64,000 bases of DNA. It comes from Pseudomonas lactis. GTDB lineage: Bacteria > Pseudomonadota > Gammaproteobacteria > Pseudomonadales > Pseudomonadaceae. Where the stretch lies: NCBI RefSeq assembly GCF_001439845.1, contig NZ_JYLO01000004.1, positions 186,001 to 250,000 of the forward strand, in the 5' to 3' direction. The position numbers were made by a program, and so were the translations under genes. A model generated the notes under the pieces. It was not told where the DNA came from. It saw only the letters and a program-made list of their open reading frames with translations, and made no database searches. Position 1 is the stretch's first letter. Each line of letters starts with the position of its first letter. Below, piece by piece: positions 7,655-17,042 of this stretch.

Positions 7655-7748
7655 TCATGCGTCTTTTGTTTCTTAGTAGTGAGTCTGTTCACTCCAGGCT
7701 CTTGGTAAAAAACTCCTGTCTTGCCCGCACTCCGTGCGGGCTTTTTTA
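7655..7748 (+). ncRNA. Candidate small RNA ending at the orphan terminator
   Basis: The evidence is indirect. The bipartite motif is followed about 70 bp later by a near-perfect intrinsic terminator, with no open reading frame or ribosome site in between. The stretch contains the hairpin-like AGTGAGTCTGTTCACT (about 7677-7692). I do not recognise the sequence as a named sRNA. Confidence 0.3.
7723..7747 (+). terminator. Strong intrinsic terminator without a preceding gene
   Basis: The stem GCCCGCAC / GTGCGGGC with loop TCC is followed by TTTTTT. The nearest upstream gene (7254-7523) is on the other strand, so this terminator serves a non-coding plus-strand transcript. Confidence 0.85.
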
Positions 7749-7795
7749 TTTGCGGCGGCGCTACACCCTGTGGCGAGGGAGCTTGCTCCCGTGAC

Positions 7796-8187
7796 GTAGC
7801 GACCGACGGTAACCACGATGCGAAGCGAGCCGCTCGTGATCTTGCTCTTGATCTGCTTGTGATCTTGATCTTAAGCGCCCCGTTAAACCACGCTGGCCGA
7901 ACGCAGGCTTGAATTCGTGGGTAACCCGGCAGGACGCCGGGTTAGCCGCCCCGCGCCATGGATGGCGCGTGGCGGCGGCCCACGGATTCAAGCCTGTGTT
8001 CGGGCATACCGAGCGTGAGCGAGGTGCCGAGTGGTGGGCAAGAGCCCTTTGGTTGCTTTGGGGCTTTTCCAAAGTGACCCGCCGTCAGGGCGGCCCCCTA
8101 AGTGGCCGTAACCACAGCAATGGATATGTACACAAACCAACTGTGTTGACTGTTAGGCCGCCATCGCAGGCAAGCCAGCTCCCACAT
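7796..8187 (+). repeat. About 390-bp structured intergenic repeat, copy 1
   Basis: This stretch closely matches 48412-48793 and, inverted and internally deleted, 22961-23216. It begins GTAGCGACC and contains GGTAACCACGATGCGAAGCG. It then folds into a large nested palindrome: an outer stem 7899-7922 with 7978-8003, and inner stems AACCCGGC/GCCGGGTT and GCGCCAT/ATGGCGC. It ends in a REP palindrome. It resembles the long intergenic repeat families described in P. fluorescens genomes; no protein-coding content is evident. Confidence 0.85.
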
Positions 8188-8301
8188 TAAATTGCGGGCG
8201 TCAGTTAGTTAGGCGTCGGCTGTAAGGCCGCCTTCGCGAGCAAGCCCGCTCACAGTTGCAGCGCAGGGCCTCAGGTAGGTCCCGACTGTCGGCCGCGCCA
8301 C

Positions 8302-8616
8302 TCAATCGTCGTCGTGCAAGTGAGCGTCCGCACAGGGCAGTCGGCCGGACTCACCACCGGCAATCCGTTCCGCCTGATCAATGCCGCGTTTGAGCGCGTC
8401 CCGCACCGTCCATTCGGCGCCCGACAATTGCTTGGTACGTTCAACCACGCATTGCCCCGTCGCGGTGTAGACGCACAGCAGCACTTCGATATCGCCATCT
8501 TTCCGCTCCCGAGCCCTGACTTCGATATGGCAGCCGTTTTCAACCTCCTGGGTAAAGCACTCTTCGTCGAGTGCCTTGGCGGCCCAGGCTTCATAGGTTT
8601 TGCCACGTATAAACAT
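8302..8616 (-). CDS. Hypothetical protein, 104 aa
   Basis: ATG 8616 follows GGAGAAGCGCT. The product is soluble: MFIRGKTYEAWAAKALDEE, two beta-strand-like stretches (CHIEVRARERKDG, IEVLLCVYTATG), an amphipathic helix (VRDALKRGIDQAERIAG) and an acidic His/Asp tail (HLHDDD). Four Cys are present but not in paired motifs. An alternative frame over the same DNA (8271-8654) has biased, less protein-like composition and was rejected. The gene is isolated, and function is unknown. Confidence 0.6.
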   Translation of the reverse strand: MFIRGKTYEAWAAKALDEECFTQEVENGCHIEVRARERKDGDIEVLLCVYTATGQCVVERTKQLSGAEWTVRDALKRGIDQAERIAGGESGRLPCADAHLHDDD

Positions 8617-9013
8617 AGCGCTTCTCCAAAACCGTTAGTGGGGTTGGCCATCAACTAACGACTGAACTTCTTAACCCGAATTCAGACTTTTTCCAAGGCC
8701 AATTCCATCATGCACCGATAAAAACCCTTTACCGTTTCGCCTGTTAAACCGTTCGTCAGGCGAGGAAACAAATTGTTAAACCAACCCACCGGGCTCTATT
8801 CAAAATGTTCGGGAGCGCGGCGAAATGCGCCCTGCAGAGCGGCAGCAAAAGCTAATAGAACCGAGCAGTAGAAGCACTTTGTCTACTGACGGCACCTTAT
8901 TGCCGAGTGTTTAACACCTGGCGGCGTCTGAGGTTAACAAGCGCTTCGCTTAGTTAACGCTTGAGCACTGATTCGGCGCAGCAAAACGCAAGTTTCCAAC
9001 ACAGGAGCAAGGC
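8617..9013. other. Control region between 8616 and the cyo operon
   Basis: No gene was found here. CCGTTCGTC-N18-TTAAACCA lies at 8749-8783. A short near-palindrome, GTTAACAAGCGCTTCGCTTAGTTAAC (around 8933-8958), lies about 60 bp before cyoA and could be an operator. No ANR box (TTGAT-N4-ATCAA) was seen. Confidence 0.45.
8749..8783 (+). promoter_or_regulatory. Bipartite motif CCGTTCGTC-N18-TTAAACCA, site D
   Basis: Same first half and 18-bp spacing as at 5184, 7619 and 17043. It lies 231 bp before cyoA and 133 bp outside the start of the divergent gene at 8616, so which transcript it serves is unclear. Confidence 0.4.
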
Positions 9014-9937
9014 ATGAAACGAGCGATGGGTTATTGCCTGGTCACTATTACCAGCCTCTTCTTACTCACCAGTTGCAACCTGGTGGTATTCAACCCCAAG
9101 GGGCAAGTAGCAACCGATGAGCGCGACCTGATCATTCTCGCCACCGGCCTGATGCTGCTGGTGGTCGTTCCGGTGATTGTGATGATGTTTGTCTTCGCCT
9201 ACCGCTACCGCGCCACCAATAAAAAAGCCCGCTACTCCCCCCGCTGGGCCAGCTCGCACAAAATCGAGGCGGTGGTGTGGGGCGTTCCCCTGCTGATCAT
9301 CATCGTCCTGGGATGGGTGACCTGGGAGACCACCCACGCACTCGATCCCTATCGCCCGCTGGAATCAGACACCCCGCCCATCAATGTGCAGGTGGTGGCC
9401 ACCGACTGGAAGTGGCTGTTTATCTACCCTGACCTGGGCATCGCCAGCGTCAACGAGCTGGCCCTGCCGGTGCACACGCCAGTGAGTTTCACCGTCACCT
9501 CCGACGCGGCCATGACCTCGTTCTTTATTCCCGCACTCGGCGGGCAGATCTACGCCATGGCCGGCATGCAGACCAAGCTGCACCTGATCGCCAACGAGAC
9601 CGGTGAGTTCAGAGGGATCGCCGCCAACTACAACGGCCCCGGTTTTTCCGACATGCATTTCACCACGCTGTCGCTGAGCGCTGCCGACTTCCAAAGCTGG
9701 GTGACAAAGGTCAAGGGCGCGGCCACGCCTCTGGACCACAGCACTTACGCGCAATTGGCCAAGCCCACCCTCAAGCACCCCGTGACCTATTACTCGGCGG
9801 TACAGGAGCGCCTGTTCCTGGACATCGTCGACAAATACGAAGGCATGAACAAGGCCAATAAACCCCAGCGCTCGCCATTGAGCGACGCTGCACAACGCAC
9901 CGATCAACACCCAAGTCTGCTGGCTGAGGAGCGGTAA
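9014..9937 (+). CDS. cyoA: Cytochrome bo3 ubiquinol oxidase subunit II (CyoA), lipoprotein, 307 aa
   Basis: ATG 9014 follows CAGGAGCAAGGC. A lipoprotein signal ends in [10 protein letters not shown]. Two membrane helices follow ([30 protein letters not shown] and [18 protein letters not shown]), then a periplasmic cupredoxin domain with [21 protein letters not shown] and [18 protein letters not shown]. As usual for quinol oxidases, the CuA ligands of cytochrome c oxidases are absent. It is the first gene of cyoABCDE, two bases from cyoB. The complex oxidises ubiquinol and reduces O2 to water while pumping protons. Confidence 0.97.
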   Translation: MKRAMGYCLVTITSLFLLTSCNLVVFNPKGQVATDERDLIILATGLMLLVVVPVIVMMFVFAYRYRATNKKARYSPRWASSHKIEAVVWGVPLLIIIVLGWVTWETTHALDPYRPLESDTPPINVQVVATDWKWLFIYPDLGIASVNELALPVHTPVSFTVTSDAAMTSFFIPALGGQIYAMAGMQTKLHLIANETGEFRGIAANYNGPGFSDMHFTTLSLSAADFQSWVTKVKGAATPLDHSTYAQLAKPTLKHPVTYYSAVQERLFLDIVDKYEGMNKANKPQRSPLSDAAQRTDQHPSLLAEER

Positions 9938-9939
9938 CC

Positions 9940-11913
9940 ATGTTCGGAAAACTGTCGTGGGACGCGATCCCAACCACTGAACCCATTGTGATGTACACCC
10001 TGGCCGTCGTCGGCCTGATCGGGGTGGCGCTGGTGGGCGCGATCACCTGGAAACGCAAGTGGGGCTATTTGTGGCGCGAGTGGTTCACCTCGGTAGACCA
10101 CAAGAAGATCGGTTGCATGTACATCATCGTCGCGCTGGTGATGCTGCTGCGCGGGTTCTCCGATGCGATCATGATGCGCACCCAGCAAGCCATGGCCGCC
10201 AGCGGCGGGCCGGGTTACCTGCCGCCGGAACATTACGACCAGATCTTCACCGCCCACGGCGTGATCATGATCTTCTTCATGGCCATGCCCTTCGTCGTCG
10301 GCTTGATGAACATCGTCGTGCCGTTGCAAATCGGCGCTCGCGATGTGGCTTATCCGTTTCTCAACGCCCTGAGTTTCTGGCTGTTTGTGGTGGGTGCGGC
10401 GCTGGTGAACATTTCGCTGGGGGTGGGTGAGTTCGCGCGCACCGGCTGGGTCGCGTATCCGCCGTTATCCGAGCTGGGCTACAGCCCCGGCGTCGGCGTG
10501 GATTACTACATCTGGTCATTGCAGATATCCGGCATCGGCACGCTGCTCACGGGGGTGAATTTCTTCGTCACCATCCTGAAGATGCGCACCGAAGGCATGA
10601 CGCTGTTCAAGATGCCGGTGTTCACCTGGAACGCGCTGTGCACCTCGGTGCTGATTCTGGCGGCCTTCCCGATCCTCACCGCCACCCTGCTGATGCTGAC
10701 CCTGGACCGTTACCTGGGCATGCATTTCTTCACCAACGAGGCCGGCGGCAACCCAATGATGTATGTGAACCTCATCTGGGCCTGGGGGCATCCTGAGGTG
10801 TACATCTTGATCCTGCCGGCGTTCGGGGTGTTTTCCGAGATCGCAGCCACCTTCAGCAGCAAGCGGTTGTTCGGCTACGTGTCGCTGGTGTGGGCGACCA
10901 TCGCGATCACCGTGTTGTCGTTCATCGTGTGGCTGCATCACTTTTTCACCATGGGCGCGGGGGGCAACGTCAACGCGTTCTTCGGCATCATGACGATGAT
11001 CATCGCGGTGCCGACCGGGGTGAAAATCTTCACCTGGTTGTTCACCATGTACCGCGGCCGCGTGCGTTTCGAAACGCCCATGCTATGGACCCTGGGCTTT
11101 ATCGTGACCTTCAGCATCGGCGGCATGACCGGGGTGCTGCTGGCGGTGCCGGGGGCCGACTTCCTGCTGCACAACAGCCTGTTTCTGATCGCGCACTTTC
11201 ACAACGTGATCATCGGCGGTGCGGTGTTCGGCTATATGGCCGGCCTGACGTATTGGTTCCCCAAGGCGTTCGGTTTCCGCTTGAACGACAAGCTGGGGCG
11301 CATCGCTTTCTGGTGCTGGCTGGTGGGCTTTTATTTCGCGTTCATGCCCTCCTACGTGCTGGGTTTCATGGGCATGACGCGCCGTCTCAATCATTTCGAC
11401 AACCCCGAATGGCGGCCCTGGCTGCTGCTGGAGTTGGTGGGGGTGGCAATCATCCTCTGCGGTGTGGCGACGCAGGCCCTGCAGCTGTTGGTGAGCATCC
11501 GCAACCGTCATCAATACCGCGACCGCACCGGCGACCCATGGGACGGGCGCACCCTGGAATGGGCCACTGCGTCTCCGCCGCCGCTGTACAACTTCGCCGA
11601 GCAGCCCAAGGTCAATGACCTGGACGCGTACTGGGGCATGAAGGAGCGCGGCGTCAGCACCCTCAGCCACACCGACTATCGCAGCATCCACATGCCGCGC
11701 AATACCGCGTCGGGCCTGGTCATCAGCCTGTTTGCGCTGGTCTGCAGCTTTGCGCTGGTGTGGCACATCTGGTGGATGGCGGCGTTCGGCCTGGTGGCCT
11801 CGGTGGTGGCGTTCGTGGTGCGCAGCTACGACGAAGACACCGATTACTTCGTGCCCGCGCAGGAAGTCGCGCGCATCGAAACGGCACGTCTCAAAGACCT
11901 GGCAGAGGCTTGA
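9940..11913 (+). CDS. cyoB: Cytochrome bo3 ubiquinol oxidase subunit I (CyoB), 657 aa
   Basis: This is the heme-copper catalytic subunit. It has the motifs of the E. coli protein: [11 protein letters not shown] near the first core helix, [10 protein letters not shown] with the quinol-site Arg and Asp, [11 protein letters not shown] with a heme b ligand, WAWGHPEVY with the CuB His and cross-linked Tyr, LHHFF with two CuB ligands, and AHFHNVI with heme ligands. Length (about 660) is normal. It sits in the inner membrane and is co-transcribed with cyoA, cyoC, cyoD and cyoE, with gaps of a few bases. Confidence 0.98.
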   Translation: MFGKLSWDAIPTTEPIVMYTLAVVGLIGVALVGAITWKRKWGYLWREWFTSVDHKKIGCMYIIVALVMLLRGFSDAIMMRTQQAMAASGGPGYLPPEHYDQIFTAHGVIMIFFMAMPFVVGLMNIVVPLQIGARDVAYPFLNALSFWLFVVGAALVNISLGVGEFARTGWVAYPPLSELGYSPGVGVDYYIWSLQISGIGTLLTGVNFFVTILKMRTEGMTLFKMPVFTWNALCTSVLILAAFPILTATLLMLTLDRYLGMHFFTNEAGGNPMMYVNLIWAWGHPEVYILILPAFGVFSEIAATFSSKRLFGYVSLVWATIAITVLSFIVWLHHFFTMGAGGNVNAFFGIMTMIIAVPTGVKIFTWLFTMYRGRVRFETPMLWTLGFIVTFSIGGMTGVLLAVPGADFLLHNSLFLIAHFHNVIIGGAVFGYMAGLTYWFPKAFGFRLNDKLGRIAFWCWLVGFYFAFMPSYVLGFMGMTRRLNHFDNPEWRPWLLLELVGVAIILCGVATQALQLLVSIRNRHQYRDRTGDPWDGRTLEWATASPPPLYNFAEQPKVNDLDAYWGMKERGVSTLSHTDYRSIHMPRNTASGLVISLFALVCSFALVWHIWWMAAFGLVASVVAFVVRSYDEDTDYFVPAQEVARIETARLKDLAEA

Positions 11914-11916
11914 CCC

Positions 11917-12531
11917 ATGTCCAATATCGTTATGGAAAAAGACATCGCTCACACCCACGAACAAGGGCATGAAGACGCCGGTTCCCTGAGCCTGTTCGGG
12001 TTCTGGATCTACCTGATGACCGACTGCATCCTGTTCGCGACCTTGTTTGCCGGCTACGCCGTGTTGCGCGACAGCGTGGCGGGCGGGCCGTCGAGCATGG
12101 ACATTTTCGAACTGCCCTATGTGCTGGCCGAAACCATGCTGCTGCTGTTGAGCAGTATCACCTACGGCTACGCCATGCTCGCCATGAACCACGGCAAACA
12201 ACGCGATGTGTTGCGCTGGCTGGGGCTCACGTTCGTGCTGGGCGCGGGCTTTATCGCCATGGAGATCAACGAATTCCACCACTTGATCGCAGAAGGCTAC
12301 GGGCCGGACCGCAGTGCCTTCCTGACGGCCTTCTTCACCCTCGTCGGCACCCACGGCGCGCACGTGTTGACTGGGCTGATCTGGATGGCGGTGCTGATGG
12401 TCCAGGTCAAGCAACGCGGCCTGACCAGCACCAACGCCACCCGGCTCAGTTGCCTGAGCCTGTTCTGGCACTTTTTGGACGTGGTATGGATCTGCGTCTT
12501 TACCGTGGTCTATCTGTTGGGGGTGGTGTGA
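11917..12531 (+). CDS. cyoC: Cytochrome bo3 ubiquinol oxidase subunit III (CyoC), 204 aa
   Basis: Five membrane helices are predicted, with the subunit III signatures [32 protein letters not shown] and [13 protein letters not shown]. The length matches the family. It starts 3 bp after cyoB and ends 1 bp before cyoD. It stabilises the catalytic core and is not itself redox-active. Confidence 0.97.
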   Translation: MSNIVMEKDIAHTHEQGHEDAGSLSLFGFWIYLMTDCILFATLFAGYAVLRDSVAGGPSSMDIFELPYVLAETMLLLLSSITYGYAMLAMNHGKQRDVLRWLGLTFVLGAGFIAMEINEFHHLIAEGYGPDRSAFLTAFFTLVGTHGAHVLTGLIWMAVLMVQVKQRGLTSTNATRLSCLSLFWHFLDVVWICVFTVVYLLGVV

Positions 12532-12532
12532 C

Positions 12533-12871
12533 ATGTACAAGCAAAGCTCGCTTCACAGCAGTGCCGGTACGAGCCATGGCAGCAGCCGCTCCTACCTGGT
12601 CGGGTTCCTGGTGTCGGTCCTGCTCACCCTGATCCCGTTCGGCCTGGTGATGTTCCCGTCACTGCCGCGCACCTTCACCGCCTGGCTGGTGGTGGCGTTG
12701 GGCGCGATACAAATCGTGGTCCACCTCAAGTTCTTCCTGCACCTGGACACGGCCGAAGAACAACGCTGGAACCTGATTGCGCTGATTTTCTCGGCGGTCA
12801 TCATTCTTCTGTTGGTGGGGCTTTCGTTATGGATCATGGACAGTATTCATCACAACATGCTGGCGCACTGA
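12533..12871 (+). CDS. cyoD: Cytochrome bo3 ubiquinol oxidase subunit IV (CyoD), 112 aa
   Basis: A small three-helix protein containing FLVSVLLTLIPFGLVM and LGAIQIVVHLKFFLHLD, the second of which is the most conserved CyoD block. It helps CuB assembly in subunit I. Its 3' end overlaps the start of cyoE by 43 bp, implying translational coupling. Confidence 0.95.
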   Translation: MYKQSSLHSSAGTSHGSSRSYLVGFLVSVLLTLIPFGLVMFPSLPRTFTAWLVVALGAIQIVVHLKFFLHLDTAEEQRWNLIALIFSAVIILLLVGLSLWIMDSIHHNMLAH

Positions 12872-13725
12872 AACACTGGCGGGGGTTGTTCAATACCGCT
12901 ATCGAGCTCACCAAGCCGGGCATTATTGTCGGCAACCTGGCCTCGGTGCTGGGCGGTTACCTGCTCGCCGCCAGCGGGCATGTGGCCTCGGTGACGCACG
13001 GGCTCGCGACCCTGCTCGGCACGGCTCTGGTGATCGGGTGCGGTTGTGTCATCAACAACTGCATTGACCGCGACATCGACCGGCGCATGGTGCGCACCTG
13101 TCACCGTCCGCTGGCACTGCGCACCATCAGGGTGTCCACTGCCGCAGGCTATGGGATCGTCCTGGGCGCCTGCGGTTTTGGCTTGCTGTGGGCCGGCAGC
13201 AATGCGTTGGCGTGCATGCTGGCCATGGTCGGGCTGGTGATCTATGCGGGGGTCTACACCTACTGGCTCAAGCGGCGTTCCCACTGGGCCACCTTGATCG
13301 GCAGCGTCTCTGGGGCGATGCCGCCGGTGATCGGCTATTGCGCGGTCACCGGGCGGTTTGACCTCACGGCGTTGCTGCTGATCGTGGTGTTCTGTTGTTG
13401 GCAGATGCCGCATTCACACGCGATCACCGTGATGCGCCGCGAGGATTTCCGCGCCGCAGGCCTGCCGCTGTTGAGCCTGGCCCAAGCCCACCGGCAGATA
13501 CTGGCGTACATGCTGGCCTTCCTCGCAAGCGCTCTGATGCTGGGCGCGGTGGCGCAGATGGCGGCGTTGTATTTTGTGGTGATGCTCGGGCTTGGGGGGT
13601 ATTGGCTCACCCTGGCGGCCAACAGCACACGACTGACTGACCCGACCGCCTGGGCGCGCAGGATATTCGGGTTTTCGATAGTGCTGGTGCTGGCGCTTAA
13701 CCTGGCGTTGGCAGTACTGAGGTAG
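12829..13725 (+). CDS. cyoE: Protoheme IX farnesyltransferase (CyoE, heme O synthase), 298 aa
   Basis: This UbiA-family prenyltransferase has the Asp-rich motif NNCIDRDIDRRM and nearby CHRPL, then several membrane helices, with YAGVYTYWLKRRS and WQMPHSHAITVMRREDF typical of heme O synthases. It farnesylates heme b to heme o for CyoB. The start at 12829 lies inside cyoD; no better in-frame start with a ribosome site was seen downstream before the conserved ITKPGI-like block (IELTKPGIIVGN). The residues before that block are extra and partly hydrophilic. The last gene of the operon is followed by a REPIN. Confidence 0.96.
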   Translation: MDHGQYSSQHAGALKHWRGLFNTAIELTKPGIIVGNLASVLGGYLLAASGHVASVTHGLATLLGTALVIGCGCVINNCIDRDIDRRMVRTCHRPLALRTIRVSTAAGYGIVLGACGFGLLWAGSNALACMLAMVGLVIYAGVYTYWLKRRSHWATLIGSVSGAMPPVIGYCAVTGRFDLTALLLIVVFCCWQMPHSHAITVMRREDFRAAGLPLLSLAQAHRQILAYMLAFLASALMLGAVAQMAALYFVVMLGLGGYWLTLAANSTRLTDPTAWARRIFGFSIVLVLALNLALAVLR

Positions 13726-13748
13726 CTCTGCGGGCAGCGCCCTCCCCC

Positions 13749-13848
13749 TGTAGGAGCGAGCTTGCTCGCGAAAAACGTCAACGATAACGCGGGTTGCCTG
13801 CATAAACGCGGCGCCTGTGAGTTTTTCGCGAGCAAGCTCGCTCCTACA
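13749..13848. repeat. REPIN copy 2
   Basis: Arms 13749-13776 and 13821-13848 are identical to those at 3031 and 23280. The spacer is the reverse complement of a relative of theirs, so this copy is inserted in the opposite direction. It lies between the convergent cyoE and LOV-kinase genes and can form a hairpin in both 3' ends. Confidence 0.9.
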
Positions 13849-13853
13849 GAAGG

Positions 13854-15449
13854 TCATATCGTCGTCGGCTGTCTGGCATCAAGCACCGCACGGATTTTGC
13901 GGGGCAAGTCAGCAGGCTGATACGGCTTGGGAATCAACTCGAACTCATGCACCTCTATGTCCGCGCGGGCCAACGCGTCTTTCGCATAGCCGGTGGTCAG
14001 CAAGATCCTGATGTGCGGGTACAAGCGCGACACCTCCCGCGCCAGTGCCGCGCCATTCATTGCGCCGGGCATGATCAAGTCACTGAACACCAGGTCATAC
14101 GTCGCCTGCCTGAGCATGCCCAATGCCTCGGCGGCATTGAGGGCGATGTCTGTGTGGTAACCGTAGTCAGACAGAATGACCTGCGCCAACTCGGCCACCT
14201 CGGGCCGGTCCTCTACAATCAGGATTCGCTCGTTACCTTGGGGTGAGGTCGCCTCAGGTGCCTGCTCGACCCACAGCTGGCTGTCATCGGCCGGAAAGTA
14301 CAAGCGTATCGTCGTACCGATGCCCGGGTCTGAATGAATCCGCGCTGTGCCGCCCGATTGCTTGACGAAGCCGTACACCATCGACAACCCCAGGCCCGAG
14401 CCCTGGCCTTCTTCCTTGGTGGTGAAGAACGGCTGCATGACTTTGTCCTGAATACCTGCGTCGATGCCGTTGCCGTTATCCGAGACCGAAATGCTCACGT
14501 AACAGCCCTCCGCCAACCCCTCACGCTCGGCATCGATATCGCCGGGCACTTGGACGTTGCAGGTCTTGACGGTGACCGACGGATCAGCACGCCCGTGCAA
14601 AGCGTCTTGGGCGTTCGACAACAGATGCTGCACCGCCAGCTCCGCCTGGACCGGGTCGATGCGGCAATTCCACAGCTCGTCGGCAAGCTCCACCTGCAAC
14701 GCGACGCCCCGCAGCGCACGGGCCATGAAGTCCGGGCGGCCGAGCAAGCTGTTCAAGTTGATCACCCGGCTGTCGAGCCGTTGCTTGCGCGAAAACGCCA
14801 GCAACTGCTGAGTCAGGGTTTGCGCCTTTTCCGCCGCCGCCCTGGCACGGCTGGCGCTGCTGACGATGCGCTGCGGATCGCTGCCGGGGCGCTTGGCGCT
14901 CTGCTGGATCAAGTCGAGATAGCCCATCATCACTTGCAGCAGGTTATTGAAGTCATGGGCGATGCCACCGGTCAGTTGCCCCAGCGCTTCCAAATCTTGT
15001 GCGCGACGCACGCGCTGCTCAGCGTCGTGGCGCCGGCTCACGTCCAGCTGCGAGGCGAAAAAATACACCAGTTGCCCACGTTCGTTGAACAACGGCGAAA
15101 TGAACAGCTCGTTCCAGAAGGTCGAGCCGTCCTTGCGGTAATTGAGCACCTCGACACAGGCCTCATGGTGCCGCTCAACTGCGCGTTGCACCTGGTGCAG
15201 CGCGTTTTTGTCGGTTTGGGGCCCCTGCAGGAACCGGCAATTGCGTCCGATCACTTCGTCCAGTTCAAAGCCTGTCAGGGTCAGGAACGCCTGGTTGGCA
15301 AAGATGATCGGGTTATCCGGCTCGGCGGGGTCGGTCACGATCATTGCGCTGTGGCTGGCTTGCATGGCCGCAAAGAACAGGTCTTTGCGGCTGGCAGACA
15401 GCATCGCCAATTCCATACCCTCGACCACAGGCTTCTTCTTTGTCGCCAA
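13854..15449 (-). CDS. LOV-domain hybrid histidine kinase with C-terminal receiver, 531 aa
   Basis: The start is TTG 15449, chosen because a strong GGAGGTG precedes it. Residues about 25-140 are a LOV domain with GRNCRFLQGPQTD, where the Cys forms the blue-light flavin adduct, and GSTFWNELFISPLF. A HisKA region follows (GGIAHDFNNLLQVMMGY, phospho-His). The ATPase domain has SVSDNGNGID and GSGLGLSMVYGF. The receiver is complete (ILIVEDRPEVA, FSDLIMPG with Asp, and a KPYQP Lys). The architecture and length match the blue-light LOV histidine kinase of P. syringae, a light sensor affecting motility and virulence. Neighbouring Mn catalase suggests a link to light or oxidative stress, which is inference. 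Confidence 0.93.
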   Translation of the reverse strand: MATKKKPVVEGMELAMLSASRKDLFFAAMQASHSAMIVTDPAEPDNPIIFANQAFLTLTGFELDEVIGRNCRFLQGPQTDKNALHQVQRAVERHHEACVEVLNYRKDGSTFWNELFISPLFNERGQLVYFFASQLDVSRRHDAEQRVRRAQDLEALGQLTGGIAHDFNNLLQVMMGYLDLIQQSAKRPGSDPQRIVSSASRARAAAEKAQTLTQQLLAFSRKQRLDSRVINLNSLLGRPDFMARALRGVALQVELADELWNCRIDPVQAELAVQHLLSNAQDALHGRADPSVTVKTCNVQVPGDIDAEREGLAEGCYVSISVSDNGNGIDAGIQDKVMQPFFTTKEEGQGSGLGLSMVYGFVKQSGGTARIHSDPGIGTTIRLYFPADDSQLWVEQAPEATSPQGNERILIVEDRPEVAELAQVILSDYGYHTDIALNAAEALGMLRQATYDLVFSDLIMPGAMNGAALAREVSRLYPHIRILLTTGYAKDALARADIEVHEFELIPKPYQPADLPRKIRAVLDARQPTTI

Positions 15450-15560
15450 GGTTCACCTCCAGATACGTGGTATGTGTTCCATGGACCGTGAAAATGCTGC
15501 GCAGTGCCATCAAAGGGCGCGGCGCCCGTGATTGGGCGCCGCGCGACCGTACAGCCTGGG

Positions 15561-16445
15561 TCATGGCTCAGGTTTTGGCTGCAGCCCCCTGCCCAGGTCA
15601 GCGCCGGTGGTGGGGTCGCTGGTGGGGTCCGAGAGCGTGCGGATCTTCATCGCGCTCAGCACCGCTTCCTCGTCGGCGTCCAACTGCACGCTGGCGGTGC
15701 CGTCACCGCCATCGACCGCCGGTTGTGGGTTTTCCACGAACTCCCAACCATCACCCTGGTTCCAGGGCCCGCGCAGGTTTTCCGCACCTTGGGACATGTT
15801 GAAGTACACCTGCGTGAACTCCGGCTTGCCCGGCAACTTGCCTTGGGGGAAATTCGGTTGAATGGCATGCAGCGCTTTTTCGAATGAAAGCTGGTGAGCG
15901 ATTTCCCGCGTCATCAAAAACCCCAGCGCATCTTTTACTCCCGGGTCATCGGTGACGTTCATCAGCCGCTCATAGACGATTTTGGCCCGGGCTTCGGCGG
16001 CGATGTTCGAACGCATGTCTGCGGTGGGTTCACCGATGGTGTCAATGTAGGCGGCAGTCCACGGCACACCGGCAGAGTTGGTCAGCGGCGAGCCCGCCCC
16101 GTACAGCAGGCTGGTGATGTGCGAGTCATTGCCGGCGCCATTGAGGGCACGATACAACTCGCCCTCCTCTTCCACGCCTTCGGCCATCCGCCCCTTGGCG
16201 CCCTTGTTGAGCATCACGATGATGGAGCCGACGATCTCCAGATGGCTGAGTTCTTCGGTGGCGATGTCCATCAGCAAATCTTTGCGCCCCGGGTCGTCTT
16301 CCGCCAAGGCTTGGGTGAAGTAACGGGACGCGGCGGCCAACTCACCTTGAGCGCCGCCAAACTGCTCGAGCAAAAGGTTGGCCAGGCCCGGGTTGGGCTC
16401 GGCGACACGCACGGTGTATTGAAGTCGCTTGTTATGTAGAAACAT
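15561..16445 (-). CDS. Manganese catalase, 294 aa
   Basis: ATG 16445 follows GAGGAGATTTGTTC. The N-terminus LHNKRLQYTVRVAEPNP and the metal-site helices are those of dimanganese catalases: LLEQFGGAQGELAAASRYF carries the first Glu ligands and MDIATEELSHLEIVG the second Glu and a His. A third cluster is EARAKIVYERLMNVTDDPGVKDALGFLMTREIAHQ. It dismutates H2O2 to water and O2 without heme, in the cytosol. The acidic tail is typical. A small acidic protein gene lies 165 bp upstream on the same strand. Confidence 0.95.
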   Translation of the reverse strand: MFLHNKRLQYTVRVAEPNPGLANLLLEQFGGAQGELAAASRYFTQALAEDDPGRKDLLMDIATEELSHLEIVGSIIVMLNKGAKGRMAEGVEEEGELYRALNGAGNDSHITSLLYGAGSPLTNSAGVPWTAAYIDTIGEPTADMRSNIAAEARAKIVYERLMNVTDDPGVKDALGFLMTREIAHQLSFEKALHAIQPNFPQGKLPGKPEFTQVYFNMSQGAENLRGPWNQGDGWEFVENPQPAVDGGDGTASVQLDADEEAVLSAMKIRTLSDPTSDPTTGADLGRGLQPKPEP

Positions 16446-16610
16446 GAACAAATCTCCTCAGGCTTACGGAAAAAGGCGCCCTGCTGGAATGCGCGCCTAC
16501 CTTGCATGGGAAGTGGCCTGCGCATGGAAAATTTCAAAATAAACCGGCGCCTCACGACCAGCGGTAATACGCTGCAGGCCAAGCGAAACGGCGCTTGTAG
16601 CGCAGCTCTC

Positions 16611-16841
16611 TCAATCGGCACCGTGGTTTTCCGACTCGGGCACGACGTCGATGCCGGGCGTACCGCTGGCGGGTTTGATGCTGGCGTCAGCGGGTGTCGC
16701 GGCGCTGTCGGGATGGTCCCAATCGGTGGTCGCGTTGGGGTCTTCGTCGCGCCCGGCAGTGCCAATCACGCAACCGTCTTCATTGGGTGCGCCTGGTTGC
16801 TCAAGCGGCCGGTACTGTGGGTTGGATGGGTTGGGCTTCAT
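16611..16841 (-). CDS. Small acidic disordered protein, 76 aa
   Basis: The start is taken at ATG 16841 (MKPNPSNPQYRPLEQPG) behind GGGAG; an upstream GTG at 16862 is possible. The protein is rich in Pro, Asp, Ala and Thr, with no hydrophobic core (GRDEDPNATTDWDHPDSAATPAD), and is probably unstructured. It lies upstream of the Mn catalase gene on the same strand and could be co-transcribed. A weak relative of the CCGTTCGTC motif (CCATTCGTC) lies in the expected orientation upstream. Function is unknown. Confidence 0.55.
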   Translation of the reverse strand: MKPNPSNPQYRPLEQPGAPNEDGCVIGTAGRDEDPNATTDWDHPDSAATPADASIKPASGTPGIDVVPESENHGAD

Positions 16842-17042
16842 GGCTGAAATGCTCCCGTTCACAGGTTAGGAACCTCGTTGGAACGACGCCTTTTTTTGGA
16901 GTGCGACGAAAAAGACGAATGGCAGGACCCTAAACTAAGCCGGCAGTTTCGATCTTATTAATACCGAAGCGCTGACCGGCAATAAAAGTTATACGAAGCG
17001 GCGCATCAACCAAGTTCCTGTATAACTTTTTCAGCGAAATCA

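Larger units (their letters stand above)
7524..8301. other. Long intergenic stretch: motif site, orphan terminator, repeat element
   Basis: From left to right this 778-bp gap holds the CCGTTCGTC-N18-TAAAACCG motif (7619-7653), a strong terminator (7723-7747) with no gene in front, a structured repeat (7796-8187) and further REP sequence (about 8225-8255). Frames at 7721-7912, 7761-8072 and 7909-8190 lie in the repeats and are not believed to be genes. Confidence 0.6.

Noticed and set aside
7909..8190. Open frame in the long repeat
   Set aside because: It lies wholly in the structured repeat; copy 2 does not preserve the same protein to its end and no ribosome site precedes it.
8666..8690. 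AlgU-type promoter (GAACTT) near 8666
   Set aside because: The -35-like hexamer is present, but no TCnnA -10 element lies 16-17 bp downstream.
11083..12540. A 485-codon frame antisense to cyoB and cyoC
   Set aside because: It lies opposite two certain genes; the product is Gln/His/Arg-rich and resembles no protein.
14334..15491. A 385-codon plus-strand frame over the LOV kinase
   Set aside because: Antisense shadow of a gene with clear LOV, kinase and receiver motifs.
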